The translations under genes and the position numbers were made by a program. Below the pieces are notes generated by a model. That model saw nothing but the letters and a program-made list of their open reading frames with translations. It was not told the origin of the DNA and ran no database searches. Source: Symbiodinium natans (lineage: Eukaryota > Sar > Dinophyceae > Suessiales > Symbiodiniaceae). From it: a stretch of DNA of 64,000 nucleotides. Positions 42,869-53,430 of this stretch are shown one piece after another (positions within the stretch are counted from its first letter, which is position 1; each line of letters starts with the position of its first letter). The DNA lies in the NCBI GenBank assembly GCA_905221605.1, contig CAJNDS010001557.1, forward strand, positions 1,107,501-1,171,500, written 5' to 3'.

Positions 42869-45800
42869 TGAGCACAGGCCTTCCAAGTAAGAGCAAGAGG
42901 GGGTGGGCCACCCTCAGAAACAACCGCCAAGACACCTGAGAAGCCACAGCAGGGCAGCCCGGCTTCTCAGCAGACCGCGAGCCCAGCTTCTCAGCAGATC
43001 GTGAGCACTCCTCAGTCCACAGCACGAAAAGTTCTGCAGTATGGCCTCACGAAGTTCTTCGGAACACCTGAGCAGAAGGCATCTGCTCAGCCTCTCGAGC
43101 TGCAGTCGACAGGTTACCAGAGGAGCCACAAGAGCAGGGCTCAGCTCGAGTTCGAAGCATCTAAGCTGGCCTTTGAAGCTCTTGTGGCTGAGAAGGAGGC
43201 TGAGGAGAATGAAGACCGGGCTCATGAGATAGCCAAGCGGAGACGACTGACTCAGGGGAAGAGATTCACAAGAGTCGCTTCTGAGTCCACCAAGAGGAAG
43301 CCTCAGAACGGTCGAACCGAGCTGACAGCCAATCGAAAGAAGCTGATTGCTGACGACTTGTGTCAGTCCAAGTCTCAGTTTAGCACTCAGAGGAAGTTCT
43401 GGGTCGCCATGACGGAAAAGCATGGCCTGAGTAAGAGACAGCTCCGCAGGATCCTGAACCAAAGCGAGATGTATGCTGCCATCAGCAAGACGCCTCTTCT
43501 GAGACGCAACCTGAGGAACAAGAGACGAGTGAGAATTTCGGGGGCTGGCCGGAAGCAGCCTTACCCGGACATCGTTCAGACAGTTTCTCAGTGGCTGGCT
43601 ATTGAGCGAGCCTGTGGCCACACCATCAGCCAGCTGGACTTCTTTCAGGAGTTCTTGTTTCAGCTGAGGCTCTCGGCCACTAAGTCTCGTCTTCGGGCAG
43701 AGGAGCCGGGCCTCAGCAACCTGAAGGTGGCTGAGTTGAAGCAGGATGCTGACGAGAAAGAGGGCAGGGCTGAGAAGCTTAGCAAAAGCAAAACCTACCA
43801 AAAAAGCTTCACTAAGAGACTCCTCAGGTGGAGCAAGGCTAAGTTCGCCACCTCAGAGGTCGTGAGCAACATCAGCAGCCTGGAGTCTCAGGTCAGGTGT
43901 AAGCTCACCTGGCAGGAGTTCGACTGGTGCCTTTGGCTGGCCAGCCTGAGCTCCGTTGCTGAGCTCTCTGCTGAGAAGAGGGTTTCCGACCCTGAGGACT
44001 TCGTGAAGCACAGGAGTCACTTAGCCATCGGCTTCTCTGATCAGGTGCCGCTGTGGGCTAAGGCCACAGGCCGAAAGGCCGTCTTCTCTGAGGAGGAGCT
44101 CCACTCACCTGAGACAATTCAAGACTTTTCTGAGATCAGGGAAGCCATTCAGGATGCCATGAGGACTGACTCAGATGCAACCTTTCAAGTGGTTCCCATC
44201 AGCAGCACAGGTGACAGCACTCCCGGAGTAAAGAAAGCCCTCAGCTTCGGCTCAGAAGGGTCAGGCACAGTCAGAAGGGCCCTGAGCTTCAGCAGCCTTA
44301 GCCCAGAGAAACCTCTGCAGACCGAGGACAAAGCTGAGGAGGAGCAGCAGCAGATGTTCAGGCACAGTCAGAAAGGCCCTGAGCATCAGCAGCCTCAGAA
44401 GAAACAGAAGAAGGCATTGCCTAAGGCCGGAGCTAAGACCACCTTAGGCTTCTCAGCCGACGAAAGATTCAGAATCACCTACGAGGCCCGTCAGGTGCTT
44501 CTTCAGGTTCTGGATGAGCCCAGCAAGCCAGTCGTCGGCTTAGTGGGCAAGGGGCTGCTGGTGGTGCCCGGCCAGTGGGCTCGCCTCAGCAACATCTCTC
44601 AGGACGGCAAGTGGATCCGGACTGAGAGGTTCAGGGTCGGTGCTAAGGAGAAGGTTCACTCAGCTGGTGCCTCAGTCGGCAAGATCTTGCTCAGCTATCG
44701 AAAGCTCAGGCAGGCTCACCCTGAGCTGGTCGCTAAGCTGGACATCATGAGCCAGCCAGCTGCGAACGTCGACTCCGTGATCCTGAGCTGGGTCATTGAG
44801 GGCCAGGCCACTGAGTACCCTTGCTCAGTCTGGCAGAGGGACTGCTTCAGCTCCGTGTTCTCAGACACGGCTGCTGAGTCGATGGCCTTAGCCCAGCAGA
44901 TCAGCTGCTTAGTTGCTGCGAAGTGCACGTCTAAGCTCCAGATCACGGACTCAGACTTCGCCAAGGAGTTCAAGGGTGCCGTGAGGCACAAGCTGTCCTC
45001 CCTGAGAACAGAGTTTCAGGAGCAGCAAAAGTTCTCAGGGAAGTCTGAGGTGTGGCGAGTGGGTGCCCTTGAGATCGTCACCTCAGTGGTCTGGGCTGAG
45101 GAGCAGCTGAGGCAGAAGAACGAAGAGCACTCCTGGGTCGTGAGGGCAGCCGTCAGGAGTGGCCTTCTGGCCTATCGGCCTAACCCTCAGACTGGGAGGC
45201 TTGAGACGGTCTCCGAGCAGCCCTGGGCTAAGGAGCTCGACCTCAGGATGGGCAGTCGTCGCTTCCCAGCCAGCTGGCTCTCAGAGAGGCTTAAGTGGCT
45301 GGACGACGCAGGCAAACCCATCCAGCCTGACTGGTCTCTGAGCGACTCAGCTAAGCAGATCTCCGACCTTATCAGGTGGGACTACTTCAACCCTGAGGAA
45401 GACCTTGAACAGGAGCCTGAGGAAGGAGGCTTTGACTTAGACGGTGAGCTCGCAGAGCATCTGGACCTGAGTCTGCAGAACAGCCTTTCCCTCAGGCTGC
45501 ATCCAAAGCTCCGCCGTGCAGCAGCTCGCAGAGCTCTTGAGGAGGGCTATGCTGACAGAGTCAAGGAGATCAGGAAAAAAGCAGCCGTGAGGAGGGAGAG
45601 GCTCAAGCACAGGACAGCCTTCAGGGGCAAGCTTCTGCAAAGCTTGAGGCAAAAGCTGATGCTTAACAGTCGTGCAGAAGCACTGGCTGAGGTGGTGCCT
45701 GTGAGGACAGAGACGAAAGGCCAGAAACTGAGTGCAACCACCAAGCCCTCAGCAAAGAACAAGCCCTCAGCAAAGGGCAAGGCCAGCAAGTTCCTGAAGG

Positions 45801-46210
45801 CTTCGGCTAAGAAGAAAGCAGCTAAGAAGCACGACCAGAAGGCCACAGTCGACGAGGTCATTGGTAAGGTCACAGCTAAGAAGAAGAAGGAGAAGAAGGA
45901 GAAGAAGGCTCAGGCCAAAGCTGAGACCAAGGCCAAAGCTGAGACCACAGAGACTGAGTCCGCAGCCCTGGCTCCTTTCCTTGAGAAAGAAGTCATTTGT
46001 GTCTCTGAGGCTGCTGGCCACATGCTCTTCGGCATTAAGGGCATTGCCTCAGACTTCCAGTCAGGTCGCTACACTGTCATGACCGTGAGTGGCACCTTCG
46101 AGATCAGGTCTGAGCATCTGACCCTTTGGGAGCCCAAGACTGCTGAGTTCGTCTGGGCTCAGCTGAAATACCTCAGCAGGGCAGATACTGCTGGCCTGAG
46201 CCAAAGCTGA
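42869..46210 (+). CDS. pogo/Tc5-like DDE transposase
   Basis: The frame is open from about 42,869. No ATG starts it: position 43,001 is a GTG, so an upstream exon probably supplies the start (GAGCACAG before 42,880 is acceptor-like). Numbering from 43,001, a Tc5/CENP-B-type helix-turn-helix has GAGRKQPYPDI at 181-191 and GHTISQLDFFQEFL after it. Candidate DDE residues are D347 (GFSDQVPLW), D614 (WQRDC) and D650/D652 (LQITDSDFAKEFK). A Lys/Ala-rich linker (about residues 910-990) precedes a small beta-rich end. Such enzymes cut and join transposon DNA in the nucleus. Stop at 46,208. The next ORF overlaps its end in another frame. CTNAG shapes its codon choice. Confidence 0.7.
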
Positions 46211-47291
46211 GGCACGACGACTATGCCGACCACGGCTTAGTGCCCTTCCCTGACACTGAGAAGCCATTCTTAGTGGAGGATCAGTGGATCTGGCAGGGCT
46301 GGGCCATGATGAGCTGGTCTTTGCGAAAAGCCAAGGCAGGCTCCTTTGAGGAGTTCTCAGTGGAGTGCTTAGACCCTGGCCTTCCTCACTTGCTCTTCGA
46401 GTTTCCTGAGCACTTGCTTGAGCCACGTGAGAATGCCGTTAAGCAAGCCTTCAGCAATGCCCTCAGGCTTCTGGTTCCAGTGGTTAGGGCTTTGCACTGG
46501 ACCTTGCTGGTGGCTCAGAGAGAGAGACCGAGGGCTTTCAGTGGCGACTCTACGACAGCCTTCAGCAGCCAATTGAGGCCTGCACCTTGGCTCAGGTCAG
46601 GATTGGGAGCTTGCTCGATCCTCAGTTCAGCCTCCCCAAGAAGACGAACTCAGCAGTGCAGCCTCAGGGGTCACTGCTCTGCGGGTTCTATGTCTTAGCC
46701 TGGATGGAGCAGGAAGTGAGGCAGGCCCGAGGAGAATGGCTGAGGGTTTGGCCTGGGCTTCTGGCTAAGACTTGGAAGGAGAGGCTTCTCAAGATGAAGC
46801 CACATCTTGAGAAGGAGCAGAAGCTGAGGATCGCTGAGATCGACAAGGCCTACAAGAAGACTGAGGCAGAGAGAGAGGAAGCAGAGAAGAGGGTAGCCAA
46901 AGCTCAGCACGCCTTAGACACAGCCAAGACTTCGACCAGCAAGGCTGCTGTGGCTGCTAAGGAATCCCTCGACAAGAACCTCTTCAGGTTCACCTGGAAG
47001 CATCTCAGCAAAGAAGCCACAGCCAAGATTCTGGCCTTAGAGCACTCGCCAGGGATCTGCCAGAATTGCCGATGGCAGACAGGCTGTCCTCAGTGCCAGG
47101 CTGAGAAAGCCCTGAGGTACCACCTCACCACTGAGGCCGCTGCTCAGGGAAAGCTGCCCTTTCGACCAGGACTGCAACTCTGCCATCAGCCTTTTGCACT
47201 TGTGAGCCCTTGCTTGAGACGATTGCCCTGCTGCAGGACCCACGGAATTCGCTCAGTATCTCAAAGAGATGCTGAAGGCCAACAAGCCTGA
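46150..47291 (+). pseudogene. Ulp1/C48-like cysteine protease, frameshifted
   Basis: Two overlapping frames make one protease. The first (open before 46,204, to 46,698) carries the catalytic His in ALHWTLLVAQRE, codon at 46,495. The second (to 47,291) carries WRLYDSL with Asp at 46,554, Gln at 46,665 and the nucleophile in LLCGFYVL, Cys at 46,680. The His-Asp-Gln-Cys order and spacing fit Ulp1/SENP proteases, which process ubiquitin-like modifiers. The shift lies in or near AGAGAGAGA at 46,517-46,526. After the catalytic part come a coiled coil (EKEQKLRIAEIDKAYKK) and a CQNC...CPQC zinc site. No ATG is evident. It may be a broken copy, an assembly error or a programmed shift. Ulp1-like genes are known passengers of some plant MULEs. 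Confidence 0.65.
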
Positions 47292-47515
47292 GCCAATTCA
47301 GGCTGAGAAGGGTAGTGACAAGCCTGAGCCAATTCAGGCTGAGAAGGGTAGTGAGGCTTCCGGTGCCAAAGAAACCTGAGCAAATCCAGGCTCAGGAACA
47401 TCCCCCAGTATCTCAAAGAGATACTCAAGCCAACAGGCCTCAGCCGATTGAGGCTCAGAAGGGTAGTGAAGCTTGCCCAGCCAAAGAAACCTGAGCAAAT
47501 CCAGGCTCAGGGACA
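47282..47515. repeat. Short tandem duplications after the protease
   Basis: A 36-bp unit with ACAAGCCTGAGCCAATTCAG occurs at 47,282 and 47,318, and a longer unit with CCAAAGAAACCTGAGCAAAT occurs twice about 115 bp apart. CTNAG bias continues. Confidence 0.8.
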
Positions 47516-47695
47516 TCCCCCCTCTAGGGCCGGCCACGACTGCTGCCTCAGGCAACTTAGGACGTCCAGAAGTCCAAGAGTTCGGGTTTAGGGATAACTC
47601 AGTCATCAACTTGCAGCCTGAGGCAGCACGGGCCCTCTTTTTGAAAAGCTTGAGAGACCCAGGTTGAGAAGAATACTGAGCTTCTGCAGGGCTGA

Positions 47696-48009
47696 GGGTT
47701 TTGCATTTGGAGGTCTGGTATTGAGGATTGAATGTTTTAACTTAGTTTAAAGCAAGCCCCAAATCCTTAAAAAAAATTGCCGGATTTCGGGTTCGGTTTG
47801 ACTTTAAAGCGGACCCCTCAAACAGTGAGGGGGTCCTGAATAATTCCGCCAAATTGACTTTAAAGCGACCCCCCCTAATAAAGCAGGTCCAACATTAAAC
47901 CCTAAACCCTAAACCTTAGGTGGGATCTGTTGGGTTGCCGGCGTCGCGACCCGGCAGGTTGGTGTCTGGTGGGGTGTCTTCTCCTGGCGCAATCACGGGT
48001 GTCTTCCGA
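47696..48009. other. No gene; sequence reminiscent of the 248-bp repeat
   Basis: GACTTTAAAGCGGACCCC (about 47,808) and GACTTTAAAGCGACCCCC (about 47,865) resemble the GACATTAAAGAGGGTCCC core of the 41.7-42.8 kb repeat. This may be a decayed element end. Confidence 0.35.
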
Positions 48010-48085
48010 CGGGTTTAGGGTTTAGGGTTTAGGGTTTAGGGTTTAGGGTTTAGGGTTTAGGGTTTAGGGTTTAGGGTTTAGGGTC
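48010..48085. repeat. TTTAGGG array
   Basis: About ten near-perfect TTTAGGG units. Confidence 0.95.
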
Positions 48086-49317
48086 CAGAGCAACCTAAAC
48101 CCTAAACCCCATGCAGGGCTTTGGTGTTTAGTGCTTGGGATCCAGGGAGTCAAAGGTGGTTTGGCATTTTGTGTCGCATCTAGAGCAGCTTTTGCGGTGC
48201 ACTAGGGTTTAGGGCTTAGGGTTTAGGGACTTGGGTACGTTAAGGGTTTGTAAGTTGGGGAGGCAGAGGCACCTGAAGCCCCCCCAGGAAGCAGGCGCCT
48301 TAAACCCTAGACCATAGACCCTAAACCCTAAACCGCAGGCAGGGGGGACCTGGATTGAGGGGCTGCGAATTTTAGGGTTTTCTGTTTTTCTTCGAGTTTC
48401 GGTGGTTTTTGTTGGGAGGCATACTGTTTTTTGGTAGCTCACTTAGCTCACCCTCCCAACCCTACACCTGCTTGCGTTGGAGCTTAGGCCAGTTTAGGGT
48501 TTAGTCAGGGTTCAGCGGCTTGGGGTTGCGGGGTTGGCTACGGGCTGGGGGCTTGCGGTTCAGGTGTACTTCTGGTTTAGGGTCTGAGGGACTCTAAACC
48601 CTAAACTTTAAACCCTCAAGTGCTTGCAGGGTTGAAGGTCTTCAGTTTAGCCGTTGTGGATGGGGGGAGTGCCCTTAACCCTAAACCCTAAACCCTAAAC
48701 CCTAAACCCTAAACCCTAAACCCTAAACCCTATAAACCCTAAACCCTAAACCCTGAGTGTTGGTGTTTAAGGTTGAAGGATGGGATAAATTGTCAGTTCG
48801 AGCATACAGGCTCGAGCTCCCCATCGCACGATGTCTCGGGTTTTGGGTTTAGGGCTTAGGGTTTAGGGCTAGGGTTTAGGGTTTGGGGTTTAGGGTTTGT
48901 TTAGGGATCCCAACTTGAGAACGTGCAGGACTTCTATCGCAGGCAGGCGCACAAAACGCTCCTAGCTCCTGGGCCAGACATTATGAAAGCCCATGAAGGG
49001 ATGCCACATAGCAAGGGTAGTCGTTGCTTTGTGGTTCTGGGTAGCCCAGTGGTCCCCTTTTCCCTTTTTGCTTTCAAGGTTTCCTTGTAAAGTAGCCAAC
49101 CACAGACAGGTGCCCTTAACTTACTAAGGATATGGCTACTTAATGGCTGGCTGCGACCTTAGATCCATAGCCCTTTTTTGGGGCTGAATGCCTTTGTGAA
49201 GCATCTACGAAGCCGGAGAGATAAGCGGAGCCATGCAGAGATGTCTTCATGTAAGGGGACCCCAAGAATATAGCTTCATGTCGAGCGTTTGGGGAGCTGC
49301 TCGGGATGCCCATGTAG
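48086..49317. other. Telomere-like remnants, no supported gene
   Basis: Arrays at 48,678-48,752 (CCCTAAA) and 48,840-48,900 (TTTAGGG) among unique stretches. The 420 bp at 48,900-49,317 is repeat-free but shows no convincing frame. Confidence 0.55.
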
Positions 49318-49473
49318 CCCTAGACCCTAAACCCTAAACCCTAAACCCTAACCCCTAAAGCCTAAACCCAAACCCGAAACCCGAAACCCTAAACCCTAAA
49401 CCCTAAACCCTAAACCCTAAACCCTAAACCCTAAACCCTAAACCCTAAACCCTAAACCCTAAACCCTAAACCC
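49318..49473. repeat. CCCTAAA array
   Basis: About 21 units, with two CCCGAAA variants. Confidence 0.95.
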
Positions 49474-49485
49474 AAAGAAAGACCT

Positions 49486-49556
49486 CGAATCGCCGAGTTC
49501 TGCGCGCGCGAGTCGGGAGGGGAGGTGGTGAAGTTCGCCATCAAGCGAGCAACTCA
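49486..49556 (+). CDS. Coding-like island
   Basis: Directly after a CCCTAAA array. Reads RIAEFCARESGGEVVKFAIK then RATQ and meets TTTAGGG units. Unknown family. Confidence 0.35.
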
Positions 49557-49856
49557 GGGTTTAGGGTTTAGGGTTCAAGGGTTCAAGGGTTTAGGGTTTA
49601 GGGTTTAGGGCTGCAGGGCTGCTCTAGAGGTTTTGGGGTTTAGGGTTTTGGGTTTAGTGCTGTTTTGGGGTTTTAGGATTTTGGGGTTTTCGGGTCTAGG
49701 GCTTTGCAGGGTTTAGGCTTTTGAAGGCCTGGGGCTTAGGGGCTTTCAGGGTGCAGGATTTGCAGGGATTAGGGCTCAGGGCTGCTGAGGGCTCAAGGGC
49801 GGTCCTTGTTGGGGATTTCGCTTATGGCTCAGGGGTGCTTGGGTTTTGGACTCGAC
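49557..49856. repeat. Degenerate TTTAGGG-type text
   Basis: TTTAGGG, TTTTGGGG and GCAGGG variants without a regular array. No gene. Confidence 0.6.
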
Positions 49857-49997
49857 CCTAAACCCTAAACCCTAAACCCTAAACCCTAAACCCTAAACCC
49901 TAAACCCTAAACTCTAAACCCTAAACCCTAAACCCTAAACCCTAAACCCTAAACCCTAAACCCTAAACCCTAAACCCTAAACCCTAAACCCTAAATC
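49857..49997. repeat. CCCTAAA array
   Basis: About 20 near-perfect units with a single CTCTAAA. Confidence 0.95.
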
Positions 49998-50782
49998 CCA
50001 GACTTGATGTTGTTCAGGCGTGCTGTGCTTTTGGCCGCGTTCATGTCAGAGACAGCTTCCAATCATGACCTTTGCGCTTTTTGTGGTTCCAGATGTTAGT
50101 TCCAGATGTTAGGGTTGAGAGGTTGCGGGGTTTCCGGGTTTATGGTGTAGAGATCTGGGGGTCAGTTTTTCTCGGGCGTAGAGTGTAGAGCTTTGTCAGG
50201 GTAAGCTCTTGTTCAGGCTTTATGGGGCTTTGGCCTTGCAAGTGTAAGGTGTAAGGAGTCCAAACCTGTCCGCAAAGCAAGTTTTGGGGCAACTTAGGGT
50301 TTGGTGTCTTGGGTTTGGGGCTCACGCCGCCCTAAACCCTAACCCCTAATCCCTCTAAACCCCCAACCCTAAACCTTAAACCCTAAGCCCTCCCGAAACT
50401 TGTTTGGGATCAGCTTCGGGTGAGTTAGTTTTGACTTGTTGGCACTCTGGTTCCAGGTCGAGCTTGAGGTGCAAAAGCCCATTTGGGGGTTGCCGAAATT
50501 CGGGGTACCATGTTGGGGGGGCTTATTTTTAAGAGAATCCTACAATTTAGGGATCTATGTTGGGGGGTCCCCCCATATTGGTAAACCCACGTAAACCCGA
50601 AAGTGGATCATTGCAGCGAGCCACTAGAACACCCAAGACCGACCCAGCTGCTTCTGATCACATCTCGTACATAGCTGCTGGCGACGAGATGTGTGGACGA
50701 CCGCTGCCGTGGAGGTTGGCCTACCTTTCCCTTGGTAGCCGAGTAGGTAACCTATAACCTTTTGGTGCATAAATACTGAAAT
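49998..50782. other. No supported gene
   Basis: Mostly unique sequence with a degenerate CCCTAAA patch near 50,330-50,390. A 66-codon plus frame (50,557-50,757) lacks motifs. Confidence 0.45.
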
Positions 50783-50935
50783 ACATCTGTATATATATAT
50801 ATGCATACATTTATATATATATATATGTATATTTATTTATTTATTGGTTTATTTATTTATTATATTTATATTTATATTTATATTTATATTTATATTTATA
50901 CTTATATTGATATTTTTATTGATCTTCATATAATT
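50783..50935. repeat. AT-rich microsatellite (TTATAT / ATTTAT)
   Basis: TATATATA then TTTATATTTATA units end about 65 bp before the RCC1-like ORF. No telomere-like unit lies in between. Confidence 0.9.
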
Positions 50936-51002
50936 ATATCTTACCATAATTGAAAGGCTAACCTTTTTTGGCCCCGGATACTCAGCAACTAGGTTCCTGA
51001 CC

Positions 51003-51998
51003 ATGCTTGTGCCGGCTTTCCCAGCCTCCCGGTGTACTGTCTCTGGGGGAGTTGAGCACACCTGCGCCGTGAAGGCGAGTGGTGAGCTGCTGTGCTTTGG
51101 GAGCAATGGCTGTGGCCAGTGCGCCGCACCGGCAGACCTGGGGCCCGTAGTGCCCGTTGCTGCAGGACACTATCACACCTGCGCTGTGAAGGCGAGCGGG
51201 GAGCTTGTGTGCTTTGGGCACAATGATTTCGGCCAGTGCCACGTACCGGTAGATCTAGGGCCGGTGGTAGCCATTGCTGCAGGAGAAGCTCACACCTGCG
51301 CTGTGACGGCGAGTGGGGAGCTGGTGTGCTTTGGGAACAACACAAGCGGCCAGTGTGACGTGCCGGTAGACCTCGGGCCTGTGGTGGCCGTTGCTGCAGG
51401 AATGAACCACACCTGCGCCATGAAGGTGAGCGGGGAGCTGGTGTGCTTTGGAGACAACACAAGCGGCCAGTGTGACGTGCCGGTAGAGCTGGGGCGCGTG
51501 GTGGCCTTTGCTGCAGGACACTATCACACTTTGGCCGTGAAGACGAGCGGGGAACTGGTGTGCTTTGGGAGCAACGACTTCGGAGAGTGCGACGTGCCAG
51601 CAGCAGACCTGGGGCCGGTGGTGGCCGTTGCTGCGGGAGAAGCTCACACGTGTGCCGTCAAAGCTAGCGGGGAGCTGGTGTGCTTCGGGGACAACGACTT
51701 TGGCCAGTGCGATGTGCCGGCAGACCTAGGACGTGTGGTGGCCATTGCTGCAGGAGCAACTCACACCTTGGCCGTGCGGGCGAGCGGGGAGCTGATGTGC
51801 TTTGGGCACAACGACTGCGGCCAGTGTACTGTGCCGACTGACCTGGGCTCCGTCTTGGCCGCTGCTGCAGAAGCCCTTCCGACCGGTCCGTCATCCGTCT
51901 CGCAGGATGCGAGGCTCGAGGTCGCCGCGGAGATATTTCCGGACGCACTGCGATCCGAGGGTCCACATGATGGCTGCGGAAAATCACTGTTTGCTTGA
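51003..51998 (+). CDS. RCC1-like seven-repeat protein
   Basis: 331 codons from ATG at 51,003 to TGA. It contains seven consecutive repeats of about 39 residues with the pattern HTCAVKASGELVCFG then N-D-x-x-GQC-x-V-P-x-D-L-G and VVAVAAG. This matches RCC1/BLIP-II-type propeller repeats; seven repeats would close one beta-propeller. RCC1-like proteins act in protein binding, including guanine-nucleotide exchange and ubiquitin ligases, but no second domain is present to choose a role. The repeats are very alike at DNA level (117-120 bp), which suggests recent expansion or gene conversion. The first 15 residues and the last 45 are not repeat-like. The gene is intronless here and free of CTNAG bias; an upstream exon cannot be excluded. 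This repeat wording is typical of dinoflagellate genes as I remember them. Confidence 0.8.
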   Translation: MLVPAFPASRCTVSGGVEHTCAVKASGELLCFGSNGCGQCAAPADLGPVVPVAAGHYHTCAVKASGELVCFGHNDFGQCHVPVDLGPVVAIAAGEAHTCAVTASGELVCFGNNTSGQCDVPVDLGPVVAVAAGMNHTCAMKVSGELVCFGDNTSGQCDVPVELGRVVAFAAGHYHTLAVKTSGELVCFGSNDFGECDVPAADLGPVVAVAAGEAHTCAVKASGELVCFGDNDFGQCDVPADLGRVVAIAAGATHTLAVRASGELMCFGHNDCGQCTVPTDLGSVLAAAAEALPTGPSSVSQDARLEVAAEIFPDALRSEGPHDGCGKSLFA

Positions 51999-52379
51999 GA
52001 GCCCCCCCCCAAGAAATTCAACAAATCTGCTTCCTTATAAGAGCAACATCCGGATTATGACTCTTGATTCTTGGGGACCGGTACAAGGGCGCGCTTCCAA
52101 AAAATCAGCTCTCACTTGCCAAGAAGTCACACACCCCGTAGACCTGCACACCCTTATAACTCTACAGCCCAAGACCCACACCCCGCAACCTCTGGACGTC
52201 TAGCTAGACCCCTAAACTCGCGGGTGGTTGTAGGGCTTAGGGTTTCAGGTGAAGGGTTTAGGGCTTGAAGCCCCTCAGCCAAGAGCAGAGCAGGTACCTA
52301 ACCGAGCTGCAGCCCAGACGGAAAGAAGAGTCTCGGCTGCTGACAAGGTGCACTGACTTGGGGTCTATGGAACTCCATC
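51999..52379. other. No supported gene
   Basis: Unique sequence with a short TTTAGGG patch at 52,230-52,265. A 133-codon frame (51,802-52,203) is mostly a shadow of the RCC1 ORF. Confidence 0.5.
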
Positions 52380-53430
52380 CAGTAAACCCTCAACCCGAAC
52401 TTCCTAAACCCTAAACCCTAGACCCTAGACCCTAGACCCTAGACCCTAGACCCCAAAATCCCAAACCCTAAGCCAACAAACAACCCACAACCAAAACTTC
52501 TACAAACCTCTAAAAAGCCTAAGAAACCCCTAAGAACCCCTAAGAACCCCTAGGAATCCTAAACCCCGGCCGACTCAGACACCTCCGTGCCTGTGGAAGG
52601 CAGATCTGCCTTGGGAGCCCCCAAAGCGCACACACTCCAAGACCACACCTCGAGCCCGAAAGACCAGAAATCCCCAAGCTTTTTGGAAACCTTGAACACC
52701 CTGAAAATCCCAAGCCCGCTACCCGAATCCCTAAACCCTAAGGCCCTAAACCTTAAACCTTAAACCCTAAACCCCATAAACCCTAAACCCCAAGCCCCTA
52801 AATCCCAAGCCCTGGCACCCCACGAGTCGCAACCTCTAGGCTCACACCCTGTGAAGCCCATTTATGGTGTTTGGGGTGGAAAAACAGGGTGGGTGTTTGG
52901 CCTTAACCCCAAAGAGCCCCAAAGCCCCTGAACCCCTGTAAGGCCTAAATCTTAAGCCCATTAACCCCAAAAACACCAAAACCCCAAAACACGTGTACCC
53001 TAATGAAACCCTAAACCCTTGTACCCGAATTCCTAAACCCCTGTATGCCCTGAACCCGATACACTAAACCCTAAACCCCAAACCCTAAACCCCTAAACCC
53101 TAAACCCCGAACACCAACCCTTAAACCCTACAGACCCCTAAACTCTAAACCTTAAACCCCCCAAACCCTAAACCCCTAAAACGTAAACCCTAATCCCTAA
53201 ACCCGCAACCCCCAAACCCTAAACCCCAACCCCCCCTAAACCCTAAACACCAACCCTAAACTCTAATCCCCTAGTCCCTAAACCCTAAACCCCTAACCCT
53301 AGACCCTAAGCCCCAAACCCTAAGCCCTAAACCCTAAGCCCCAAACCCTAAACCCAAACCCTAAACCCAAACCCTAAACCCTAAACCCCAAACCCTAAAC
53401 CCTAAACCCGAAACCCTAAACCTCCTGTCA
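52380..53430. repeat. Long degenerate CCCTAAA region with CCCTAGA variant block
   Basis: CCCTAAA-type units, many altered (CCCCAAA, CCCTAAG, CCTTAAA), cover about 1 kb. A uniform CCCTAGA block of about five units lies at 52,416-52,451. Confidence 0.8.

Larger units (their letters stand above)
37690..47695 (+). mobile_element. Composite ~10-kb mobile element with CTNAG-saturated sequence
   Basis: Limits are set by composition: CTNAG becomes frequent at about 37,690 and stops near 47,695. The block carries, on one strand, a zinc-ribbon ORF, a set of short coding-like islands, a 248-bp tandem repeat, a DDE transposase and a Ulp1-like protease. No terminal inverted repeats or target duplications were found by eye, so the true ends are unknown. 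The transposase supports a DNA-transposon origin. Confidence 0.55.

Noticed and set aside
42914-43801. 295-codon minus frame opposite the transposase
   Set aside because: Antisense shadow of a long biased coding region; the plus strand has recognisable helix-turn-helix and DDE residues.
50989-51647. Minus-strand frames opposite the RCC1-like gene
   Set aside because: They mirror the 117-bp repeat on the opposite strand.
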